Origin: Heliocidaris tuberculata
Taxonomy: Eukaryota; Echinodermata; Echinoidea; Camarodonta; Echinometridae
Length of the DNA stretch: 64,000 nt
Direction of reading: 5' to 3'
Assembly: GCA_025618425.1 (NCBI GenBank)
Contig: CM046836.1
Span: 16,456,135-16,520,134, forward strand
Shown: one piece after another, positions 36,301 through 48,300 of the stretch
Position numbering within the stretch: position 1 is the first letter of the stretch
Layout: each line of letters opens with the position of its first letter
Made by a program: the position numbers and the translations under genes
The notes under the pieces: model-generated
What the model was told of the DNA's origin: nothing
What the model saw: only the letters and a program-made list of their open reading frames with translations
The model's database searches: none

Positions 36301-39300
36301 GATACATACTTGCACCAAGTTTGAAGTTCATACTTCAAACGGTTCTCCGGACAGATGGACTGAAAGGACGGCCGGACAGACGGACAACCCGAAAACATAA
36401 TACCTCCGGCTCCACCTTCGGTGGGCGGAGGCATAAAAATGATTTATCACGTCATTTCCTCTCCTGTCATAGGCAGGAGCGGCGTTACAGGGGGACAGGG
36501 GGGGGGGGGGGTGGCCGCCCCATATATAATTTTTTGAGCGAGCCAAAAAATAAAAAATAAAATAAAAATAAATAAATAAATAAAAGAAGGGAAAAAAAGA
36601 GAAGAGGTTAGACCATGCAAGTTGCAACTATGTAATAGCCATTATAGCCCTATTTGTTACTTCAAATCTCAAAATTTTTCATCTTGCCCCCCCCCCCCCC
36701 CATCAAAATACCCTGGGCCAGGCGCCGCCCCTGGAAATAGGTCTAGATCTAGATCTAGATCTAAGTAAAGACTGAGTCTAAACTACTCTAACAAACAGAT
36801 TACAAACGAAGCGTAATTTAATATTTAAAAAAAAAATCCGATCGTTAGCCCATGACCATGTGCGTGTAGATACAGCGTAGGACGTACAATAATCGATAAG
36901 ACCGCCTTACGTGAAGTTAGAACCATCCTGTTTGTTTTGGTTATGCCACCCCTATGTTTTTTTGCAAATGTGGCGTAGCCGTCAGCTAGACTACTGTAAT
37001 CTAACTTCTAAGTAAGAGTAAGACTAACAAGTTAAGTTAGTCGGTAGCCCCCAGGCCCAGCCCAGGCCTTATTTCGCGCTGCGTCAGAAAGTATACCACC
37101 ACCATGAAATGTTATAAGGATTGTAATTCTTCAATTAATAATATTACTAGACCTACCTGGTCCTTGAGTTTCCATGCAAGGCTAGTATAGGCCAAGGGCA
37201 AGGCTGCAGCATAATAACTCTATGGCTGAGAGAACTTAGCCCTCACCGTTAAGTTGTATTTAGTTCATTAATTTTCAGTTTGTCGTTTAGTTTCTAAATT
37301 TTTACGTTAGTTCAAAAGGAAGTGGACTGGTTCGCAAGTTCGCAAGAGAGCTTAGCCCTCACCGTTGAGTTGTATTTAGTTAATTAGTTTTCAGTTTGTC
37401 GTTAGTTTCTAAATTTTTACGTTAGTTCAAAAGGAAGTGGATTGGTTCACAAGTATTTACCTACGTTTTTCAGCCAATAGATAGGTTTGAATAAACGTTT
37501 GCTCTTTCATTAAAACAATAATATTGTTTTTGTTCTGTTTCTATAGCTTCACTTTCTTTTACTTTCGAAATTTAATGTTAGTTTACAAAATATAGCTTTA
37601 TTACACAAAATTTTATAGGTTTCAGTATGTCCTATATAGTTTCAGAAATTAAACGTTAGTTCAGGAGGAAGAATGTCCGTTCACAGATTATAGCTTTTTT
37701 ACAAAGACAAGTTCGTTAATTTTGTTAATATTGTTTGCTTGTTTGATTGATTGTTCATATTATTGATATAGTATATCATTATTATTATATTATTATTATA
37801 GTATATTATTATTATTATTTATAGTATTGATTGTTTATATTATTGTTTGATTGTTTGATTGATTGTTCATATTGGTTGACTGTTAATTTTATTAATTGAT
37901 TGTTCATATTATTGATTGTTCATATTGATTGATTGTTCATATTATTGATTGATTGTTCATAGTATTGATTGATTGTTCATATTGATTGACTGTTAATTTT
38001 ATTAATTGATTGTTCATATTATTGATTGTTCATATTATTGATTGATTGTTCATATTATTGATTGATTGTTCATAGTATTGATTGATTGTTCATATCATTG
38101 ATTGATTGTTCATATTATTGATTGTTAATATTATTGATTGATTGTACATATTATTGATTGATCGTTCATATTATTGATCGATTGTTAATATTATTGATTG
38201 ATTGTTAATATTAAGGATTAATTATTAATGTAAAATGATAGTTTTTACAATTATTAATTGATTCTAAAAATTCTTAATTTTGACCTTATTGGCGCCCCAT
38301 AATCAACCAGTTCATTTCATCCCTTTACAAATCCCATGTGTTTTTAACTCTCCTCAGCACACGCAATATTTTTGAGCTTCTTTAAAAGGGCGCCTGGCAA
38401 CTGCTTCCCAGGGAGTTAGTCTGGGAGCCTGTCCCGAAATAGTCACCCCATTTCACCCATAAGATTTGACCCCATAAAGTTACTTAGACCATCTGAGTCA
38501 TTGACAAAAAGGTTGTCAGCCTGACTGTAACCGCCGGGTTAAGCCCCCGGGGCCCCCAAAAGGGACCCCAAAGTCGGGTCGATTTCACCCCATCTCACCC
38601 ATGCACCAAACTTTGTCAGTAGGAAGTAGTATGACTTGACATTACAAAACATAAAAAACTGACAAAAATTTCCGTCGGGATGGGGTGTCAGACAGCCCCT
38701 AAAAATTGGGGTAAATTTTTCCCCTCAAAGCCCAGAGACCAAAGTTTGTCAGAAGGAAGACCTATGGATGTACATTCCAAAAATATAAAAACTGTCAAAA
38801 TTGTCCATCGGGAAGGGGGTGTCAGACCCCCTGAAATGAAAACCCCAAAGTGCCCTTTGACAACGCTTTGCCCCCCAAAATGCTCTGTATGGAAAGAAAA
38901 ACCATTTTCTTACCTTCTGACTATGATAATTCAAAAGCGTTTCATTCAATTCACTTTAAATTTTCATAACATAATTTTGAGTATAATAATCTTCTTGAGG
39001 TGCAATTTGGTGTTAATTGGTATTTTGGTTAATAAGTAATTACATTGTGAAAAATGTATTGCTTTCTCAAAAGCAGCCAAAAAATATTGTCAGGATTATG
39101 TAAACACAGCCATTGACCATCTGACAAGGCATAATAGAGAAGCTTGCTTGGTATTTGTACAATTAACACATGAATAGTACATTTCAGCCTGGCAGTCACA
39201 TACCACAGATACCTGAAAAGCTCTTCTATTATGCCTTGTAAAACAGGTGAAGATAGACAATGGGTGTGTTTACACAATCCTGACAATATTTTTTGGCTAC

Positions 39301-42300
39301 TTTTGAGAAAGCAATACTTTTTTCACAATTTAATAACTTAATAACCAAAAGGCCAATTAACACCTAATTGCACCTCAAGAAGATTATTATACTCAAAATT
39401 ATGTTATGAAAATTTAAAGTGAATTGAATGAAACGCTTTTGAATTATCATAGCCAGAAGGTAAGAAAATGTTTTTTCTTTCCATACAGAGCATTTTGGGG
39501 GGCAAAGCGTTGTCAAAGGGCACTTTGGGGTTTTCATTTCAGGGGATCTGACACCCCCTTCCCGATGGACAATTTTGTCAGTTTATATATTTTTGGAATG
39601 TACATCCATAGCTCTTCCTTCAGACAAAATTTGGTCTCTGGGTTTTAAGGGAAAAAATTTACCCCAATTTTTAGGGGCTGTCTGACACCCCATCCCGACG
39701 GAAATTTTGGTCAGTTTTTTGTGTTTTGTAATGTCCAGTCATACTACTTCCTACTGACAAAGTTTGGTGCATGGGTGAGATGGGGTGAAATCGACCCGAC
39801 TTTGGGGTCCCTTTTGGGGGCTCTGGGGGCTTAATAACCCGGCGGCTACGGTCAGGCTGACAACCTTTTTGTCAATGACTTAGATGGTCTAAGTAACTTT
39901 ACGGGGTCAAACCTATGGGTAAAATGGGGGTGACTATTTCGGGACAGGCTCCTGGCCTAAGTGGTGAAGGTGCATAAATAATTGTGTGCGGGCAAGCATG
40001 AATCCGATTACCGGGTTATAACATCTTTGTTTAATTCAAGCGCTGAGAGATATCAGAGATGCATTAGGCTCTATGGATGATGATAATGATAATGATGGTA
40101 ATGACGGAGATTATCATAATCATCATCATCGTTATTATTATACATTATTGATAAAATAACTCACCGCAAGAGGACTCATCACTTCCATCCATGCATTCTG
40201 GGAAGAAATTGCACACAGCAGATTGATTGACTGCCCATGGGCCTTCTCCACACAAGAACGGATCTGTAAGTAATGGAAATTCATAAAATGAATACATAAC
40301 ATGTGATATGTATGTAGGCCTAATGCACATTCATAAAATGACTCTGCAGAGTTAATCAGAAAAAAAACTTTACACTTTTATAATTGCCTATTGTTTTAAG
40401 AGTGACTTGTATGGTAAATATGAATGTATGTGATATGTACTTGTACAGTATTGAGCCATGCTTCTTTTGATACCATATTAATCGAATGATATTTAATGGT
40501 TGCTGCACAGAGGCTAATATAAGTAACTTGGTCAAAACTCACTTGCGCCAACTGAGAAGATGTGCGGGCAATGGAACAACAAGCAGAAAGAGCGAGTGTG
40601 TGTGTGTGTGTATGTGTGTTATCAAAACTGCTTATCAAGTCATGTTTAGGTTAATTTTTATGGATTCTTCATCCATAACAGAAACGTCTTTTGGGAAACA
40701 TAGAGGTCTTGCAAGATGCCAGATTATGGCTATCTGTCAGGGAGAACCTCTTGGAAAGAGTTTAAGCCCCGAATCATCAGCAACAAGGGCACTGCAAAGC
40801 GTAGCATCCCCTCGCCGGGTACAAATGGCCTATATACGTTAGAACAACTCCTTTAGACTATACTATTATATTACTAGGTAAGGAAGTTACTAATACCTGG
40901 GGATTGGACGTACAGAAAGTTTACTACCTTATGGAATGACCCATGAGAAGATCTGAAAATAAACTTTCCTCATGTACATAATTAGCAATTTTTGCATATT
41001 TAATGAGCTGTGACCTTTGACTTGCATACTCAACAACATCACTTACGTAAACCACATTTTCGCATAAACATTGCATAATTAGCTGTTTTCGCATATTTCA
41101 TGAACTGTGAACTTTGACCATTGACCTACATACTCGAAGATCGAACTTACGCTATATATCTTCATACCATGTACCTTCTTACCAATTTTCATTAAAATCT
41201 GTCTCACATTACTAAAGTTATCGAACGGAAACCACAATTTCGGATACATACAGTAATTAGCTATTTTAGTAATTAGCTTCTCATGGAAACCAGATTTGTT
41301 ACGGACGGACGGACGGCGGCGTTGCTATATCACCTCCGACTTCGTCGGCGAGGGGATGATGAAGCAATCTGATTCTTGAATGATCTGTTGGACGAGCCTG
41401 ACTCATCTCAACGGAAAATCGTGCTTTCGTTAACATTCCAGGCATAACTTGGTCCATTCCATGGATTCCTTACCAGGAAAATAACTGATTTGGAGTTGGT
41501 GTAAGTGGATTTTGACCCAGTTACCTATATGGACCCCTGTGCAGCCAAACGTGAAATATCACCCTAGGAATATGGTACTAAAAGATATGAGGGGATAATA
41601 CTCTACAAATACATATATCTAATACGTCCATATTTACAACTCGCTCTTAAAACAATAGTCAATTACATAAGTGTAAAGTTTTTTTCTTACTCGTACTGTA
41701 TAACACTCGATTTTCACCTTTTTATTGGGAATAGGAATTCACGTGATTATAGCCACTTTAATTATTGGATCGTACAATAAAAACCTATAAGACCATCAAT
41801 TAAAAAACGACAATGGGGACCACATTTTCTCTCTTATTTTATTTTATTTTATTTATTTTTTTGCAAGTTAGGCTTTTTAGGGGAATTGAGCACCGCCCCC
41901 TTACGAAGTCCTTGATATTTTGCTTCTTACCTGTAACTGTACCAAACTGTATTTCAATTTCTACTAAACCATTAAAGTATTCGGTTGAGTTCCACGTAAA
42001 TTCGATGTACATCTCCGAGGCTAACAAAATTCTCTGCTCGCCATAAGATTGAAAATCGGAAACGAAGACTGAAGAGCTATCCAGAGGATCCAGCCCAGTT
42101 CCAATCCGCAGAACGCCGTAGGAGGAAAGATATACATAATGGAGAGTGATTGTGAATGCCAGTTGTTCATCGGGATTCACAGAAGAAGGTGAGCTCGTGT
42201 TGAAGAGCCATAGAGCATATTTGTTGTCTTGGCTTGCATAGAATACGGTTCTTGAGTCTCCCAAGGAAAGCGTATGAACTAGAAGAAAAACGATATATAT

Positions 42301-45300
42301 TTCAATTCATTATAATCTCTTTCCTCAAATGATACATAACATAATATACAACTCAATCTGATCACATTTAGATGCATTATTAACGCCATACAAGAATCTC
42401 ATGTCGCTAACATTAATTTTACTATTGCTCTTATTATTATTGTTTTCTTGTTAATAGTATTACTATTATTGTCAATATTGTTATCATTATAACAATTTTT
42501 CTTACCCAGAAGTTTAACGTAGCAGAAAATGCTTCAATTTGATGATGTACAGTGGATTAAATGAATAAATATCTAATTACCACAGTTGCTTTCATCACTA
42601 AAGTCCTGGCAATCCACACTGAGGTCACATACAGATGACTGGTTGACTGCATGGAATCCGTCCTCGCAAAGAAAAAGATCTACGTAACAGGAGAAAGACA
42701 AAATATACAATTTGGAAATATAAAGACAGAATAATATGGTTGGAAGTTTTAGTTAATCAAGTAGATAATCGTATGTTTTGTATTGGGGCCTTCGATTGTG
42801 ATCAAAATGGCAAGGTTGGCCGAGGTTTGAAAGGTGCTAAAAATGCACAAGGTTTAGATGTTACAAATGCACATTTGACAATACGATTGAGGACTTTTCG
42901 ATTGTGTGGAGGAGGACGCCGTTCTCGTTCTCTAAAGGTGCCAAACGCTTTCCGTCTACTCGTTCCAACCACCATGATGAAACCCATTTCGATTTTAGTC
43001 GACGCATGTTTACTAAGTCATGGCCCTGCCCCCTCCCATCGCTCGTAGCGATTTCATCCATTTTTAGACCTGATGACGTCATACGTCTACGTCCTAGAAT
43101 CGAGGTGGACGTGAAAATAACCCTCGTGGACACGTTCTTGATTCTGGTACTGGACGTGCTAGAGAACATGGAGCATGCGCAGTTTGTTCAAATGACGTCA
43201 TCATGTAGCAGTCACAATGTGGACGTGCAAATCGAAAACTCACTACACTAGAACATGACGTAGCGCCCATCTTGTGTCAGAAAACACAGATTCATTGAGG
43301 TGCAATTTGTGTAGTAAAAATATAAACGAAACTTTGTTAGAAGAAACATCTCACAATAATGAATCTTCAAAAATTGAAATAGTAATTTAAAGGATTCAGA
43401 TTTCATAATTATAAGAACCTTCCCCATGTGCTAACTCTACTGTGATGTCACTCAGTAAAGCGAATGGCGGCATCCGTGATTGTGCAACTCTTGGCCTTTG
43501 ATGGGGCTTTGTTCTCATCTTCACATTCACATTGTATACCCATTTTATCAAACAAAAAATAATAATTTTTAGCTCGTGCATTAGTGATATGCACTGCATC
43601 GGTTAAGCCACAATGAGACAGAAAATAAAGCGGACAAGTCTCGTTCATTTATCCGATGTCATTCAAATGTGAATCATTAATATTGTATAAATATCATACT
43701 GAATTATCAGTTTTTAAGTAAAGCTGACCTACGTGACTGATATTTTCCGGTGAGAACATTTGTGTGAATACGAGTACTATTCATTTCAAGAGGAGTCGGA
43801 CGAGATACAGGAAAATATATTACCGTTGAGTGAGTGAAGTGAAATGCCCATGGTCAAATGCGAGTTCGCATAGTAATCAGTAGTGATTTCCACGTGCATC
43901 TGTGACGATCTGAGAAGCCTCCTTGCACCATTAGACAGGTTGTCGTCATAGGAAAACTGATACTCTGAATCATTACCAGGAGCGAATCCCGAGCCAATAC
44001 GAAGTATATCACCATTCACAATGTAAATGTACGTAATGTGAATGAAGAAAGCAAGGTTATTTGTATCGTTCTGCCCAAAACTTGCATTGAACAACCATAA
44101 ATGATTGCCATAGGGTCCGACGGATGATGCATCGAAGTATATCCAGTAGGATTCTCCAACAGAGAGCGAGTATTCTGTCAAAATGAGAAACGTAAAAATT
44201 TGTGACTCACATGTATCTTTGTTATTACCATCACTTTTATAATTGCAAACGACGCCATGAAGAGTTCAGCTTCAAAACATGATATTCCCAAGTTTATCTT
44301 TTGATTAATTACGTATCCGGACACCTACCCCCTGGACAACCACCACCCGGATTACCACCCCTAGGATAACCACCCTCTAGGACAACTACCCCCTAGGACA
44401 ACTACCCCCTAGGGCAACCACCCCCTAGGACGACTACCCCCCGGGACAATTACCCTCTAGGATGATTACCCCCCGACTAACTACCCCCTAGGGCAACCAC
44501 CCTCTAGGACAACTACCCCCCGGACAACTACCCCCCAGACAACTACCCCTAGGACAAACACCCTCTAGGACAACTACCCCCGGATAACTACCCCCCGGAC
44601 ACGTGTCCTAGGGGGTAGTTGTCTGGGGGGTAGTTGTCCGGGGGGTAGTTGTCCTAGAGGGTAGTTGTCCGGGGGTAGTTGTCCGGGGGGTAGTTGTCCT
44701 AGAGGGTGGTTGTCCTATGGGGTAGTTGTCTGGGGGGTAGTTGTCCTAGAGGGTGGTTGCCCTAGGGGTAGTTAGTCGAGGGGTAATCATCCTAGAGGGT
44801 AATTGTCCCGGGGGGTAGTCGTCCTAGAGGGTGGTTGCCCTAGGGGGTAGTTGTCCTAGGGGGTAGTTGTCCTAGAGGGTGGTTATCCTAGGGGTGGTTA
44901 TCCGGGTGGTGGTTGTCCAGGGGGTAGGTGTTCTAGAACCGATTAATTAACATATTCTATTTTTTGCATGTCAATACATTTCCATGTAAAAAGTATGTCA
45001 CGTCCGACATTTGCACATTGAACCTGGGAAAGAGGTGGTTTTGACATTAGCGTTCGACACCGTGAATTTTCATTCATCAAAAGCAACATATACAACATAA
45101 ACAGTCTTATCTAATCACTGCAGTTAAGAATCGAATAATACAATTATGGTTTATGTATACTCAATATATGCATGATGATATCGTACCTGTGACGGCAGTT
45201 TCGTTTCCTCGAATTGGGCAGACCTTATGGTAGTCGGGGCAGCAGTCACCATAGTCCTCACAGACATCATCGCACCAGCAACTGCTAACATTACATGGCA

Positions 45301-48300
45301 ACTCAGTGTCAAGGCAACAGCTAAATTGACATGATCCATTTCCTGTGGGACATGAGTAGAAACATGCTCGCCAATTTTTCGTCATTTGTTAAGACTTTTA
45401 CATAAAGTTACTTGGTTACAGAGCATGATATTACCAAACATGTTTTTTAGATTATGTGAAACATTAACTGCATTAAAATATTTTTCCAGTAATTTATAAA
45501 ATATAATCACCTGGTGGCGTTTGTGTTGATGTAGGAGGTGTCACGGTACTGCCATCTAAAAATAAAGAGATATTACGATTCAAATTTAAAAAAATTCTTC
45601 TCCTGAACGTCAAAATGGCAAAATGTTTGACTGATCATATAGAGCTACTAAAATCGCAGAAAACAGACAATGTAAAGAGAAGTGATAATCTTTTATAAGT
45701 AAAAAGAATGAAGAGAACTATTCATCATCGGATCATCCCCATCATAACACTATATGACAAGTGTATTTGAAGGGGCAACGATTTCATAATGAAGAAATTA
45801 TCTAAAGGTGAATCTAAATTAGATTGCCCTTAAAAATTCGGAAGTTTCCCGCTCGGTCGCAATGCAACCTCGCAAGAAAATGAGAACCTGTGCAAGGAGT
45901 TTTAATTTAAGCGATTAAGCGAAATGTGTCAATTTCTTTCTTTTTTTCTTTTTTCTTTTTTTTTTCTTTTTTGGGGGGGTATTCATTTATTCTTTTATTC
46001 ATGAAATCGTTATATTGTCAATAATCCCCTGTTTAATAATCAATGCTCTGTGAACAATGATTACTTACCGATATTTTAAATGTCTTTCTTGAATTTAGAG
46101 TCTGATTGTAAATATTCACAATGTAATTAAGTGTATTTCTATTTTGTACTTGTGAGATCAACTTGTAACCCATGTACAATTCAACTTCTGGTTGTGATGC
46201 ATGAGATTTTTTATAAAGACAATTTTATCTATCTGTTGCTAATGACACTACAGTGAATATAAATGATAAAAAGTAACTAAAAAAATGATTTACAAATTAT
46301 TAAAAAAGAAATTAAAGGAATATCAGTCGTCCGCTCCCCCCCCCCCCCCCCCCCATCTCACGCAAATTAGGGCTGGGGAAAGTGATTTTCCAACTCAATT
46401 AAGATTGGCTCGGATGTTTGAATAGGCCTACAACACAATCCGTCTTTACCACTTGCAATTAAGAAAGATATATGTGACCATTAATTGTGTTTCGCTCCCC
46501 TTTCAAAGTTTTGACGCTCAAAGCCAACATCCAAATGTGTTTTTGCACCCTTAAATGACAATCCGACCGTGGTATTAATATGATTTGTGTGAATGCAGAA
46601 AAATAAGAAAAACAGGAAGATTAAAGTTTGAAACAAATCACACGAGAAATTAAAAAAGAAATTATGGATGTTTGAAAAATGAGATCACAAAAGCTATATG
46701 CGAATCTCAAATTCGCAATTTGGTGAGTCGATTGCGACATATTGGCGGTCAACTCTCACGTTTGTCGTACAGTAATGGCGCTAAATCCACGATAGGTCAC
46801 TGGAAATCTAATCAGATCGGCTTCATACTAGAACCAAGTTTGAAGTTAATGAATCAAATGGTTCTTGAGATATCGCACTATTAAACGAGGCTAAACACCT
46901 GAATTTCCAGAAATTGACCTCTCTGACCTTTCAAACTGAGGTATGTATTTCAAAGGGAATTTAAAAACAGGATTATTATTAATAAGGAATTGAAACAGGC
47001 TGATAAAAGGCTACCGGATAAATTGTTAAATGCAATCTAAAAGAACTTCTTCAATATATGGACTGTGGAAAAAAAAATTACTGTCTTTGCTACTGACTTA
47101 GTTGTATTATTTTCGCAATTATGTTGTTGAATTTGAATGTAAATAAAAACCTCAATCGACGCACACGAAGAAAAAAATTACACTTTTGTGCAAGCTGGCA
47201 AGAGATACAGATAAAGAAAAAATGTATATGCCTAACAAAGTAAGATAAGAATAACAATATACATGAAGTGATAAAACATGAAATGGTATTTATATGCAGG
47301 AGATGGAGCTGAACATACTACCATGCTAAGCAGATCAAATTTTACAACAGGCACTGTGCCTGCTTATAAAAGGTTGTTCTCATGACATTTATAGTCAGTA
47401 AAAAAAAAAAACAGTATACCTATCTACATGTGTTCAAAAATACCCAAGAACACAACAGCTTAAGTACCTAGCTTATACTCTTTATCAAAAAAATCAGTAA
47501 TTTCCTTACAAAACTTCACCAGTCTCAAAATCACTGATCTTGGGGAATGGTTAAACATCAAATCCATCTTATATACATTCGGGCTTTTCCAGAAGAACTT
47601 CTTTAATGCTTGCTTACGGTAATTACCAAAAACTGGGCACTGGAAAAGATAATGAAATTCATCCCCGTTCTGGTCAGAGATCGAGCCATACTCACACAGT
47701 CGATCCCCTCTAGGTACATTTGCATACCTCCCAGTTACTATTGGAAGCTTATTATTCAAACATCTGAATCGACAAAAATTCTTCCTATCAGCTGGACTCA
47801 GTGCAACCAAATAATTTCAAATTCAAGTTTTTTGCTTAAATATTCGATAGACGATACATTGCGAATTTTTTTAAACATCATTATGCCAACCTCTGTGAAA
47901 CGATACTTTTAAATACAGAAAATTCCACATCTACGACCTCAAATGACTTTTGACCTTAGCATGTGACCCTAGACAGCACCATTACGTTAAGGTCCACCAA
48001 GTGCATCTCTGATCCCAGTTTGGTCTCAATATGACTACCGCTTGTCAAGTTATTTTTCACTAGAGAGTTTAGCAATAAATGACCTTTGACCTAAGCATCT
48101 AACCTCGACAGCACCATAACGTGCAGGTCCCTCAAGTGCATCTCTAACCCCATTCACATTCACTTCGGTATAGCGGTCTGAGACCCATTCCTCAAGAACC
48201 GTACTTCGGTGAGTGTGAATACGAAAGTGGTCCAGGAAGTCGTCTTCTAGACCAGTCCGGAAGACCACTCCCTTGGGAGGTGGTCTCGAGGAACGGGTCT

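Larger units (their letters stand above)
33531..38301. mobile_element. Large foldback transposable element with 1-kb inverted arms
   Basis: It starts TATGGGGCGCC and ends GGCGCCCCATA, directly flanked by ATCAAC on both sides (33525-33530 and 38302-38307). Left arm about 33531-34489, right arm about 37224-38301, inverted to each other. Each arm has an outer part of 20-bp tandem units (AATATGAACAATCAATCAAT type), a middle unique part, and an inner tandem duplication of about 115 bp ending at the GGTGAGGGCTAAGCTCTC block. The 2.7-kb centre holds a (GAA)n tract, a TGACC-type repeat and hAT MITE copy C, with no transposase. From memory the plan resembles the sea urchin TU foldback elements, which are reported with tandem repeats in their arms. 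Confidence 0.88.

Noticed and set aside
38680..39648. Open frames of 66-119 codons on both strands
   Set aside because: They mirror each other because they lie in the arms of the 1.5-kb palindrome; no family resemblance.
42740..43251. Overlapping frames of about 100 codons on both strands in an intron
   Set aside because: No recognisable domain, no phase-1 splice sites matching the gene, and frames open on both strands by composition.
44308..44945. Possible CRISPR-like array
   Set aside because: Units are contiguous 16-mers without spacers and reverse direction midway; the genome is eukaryotic.
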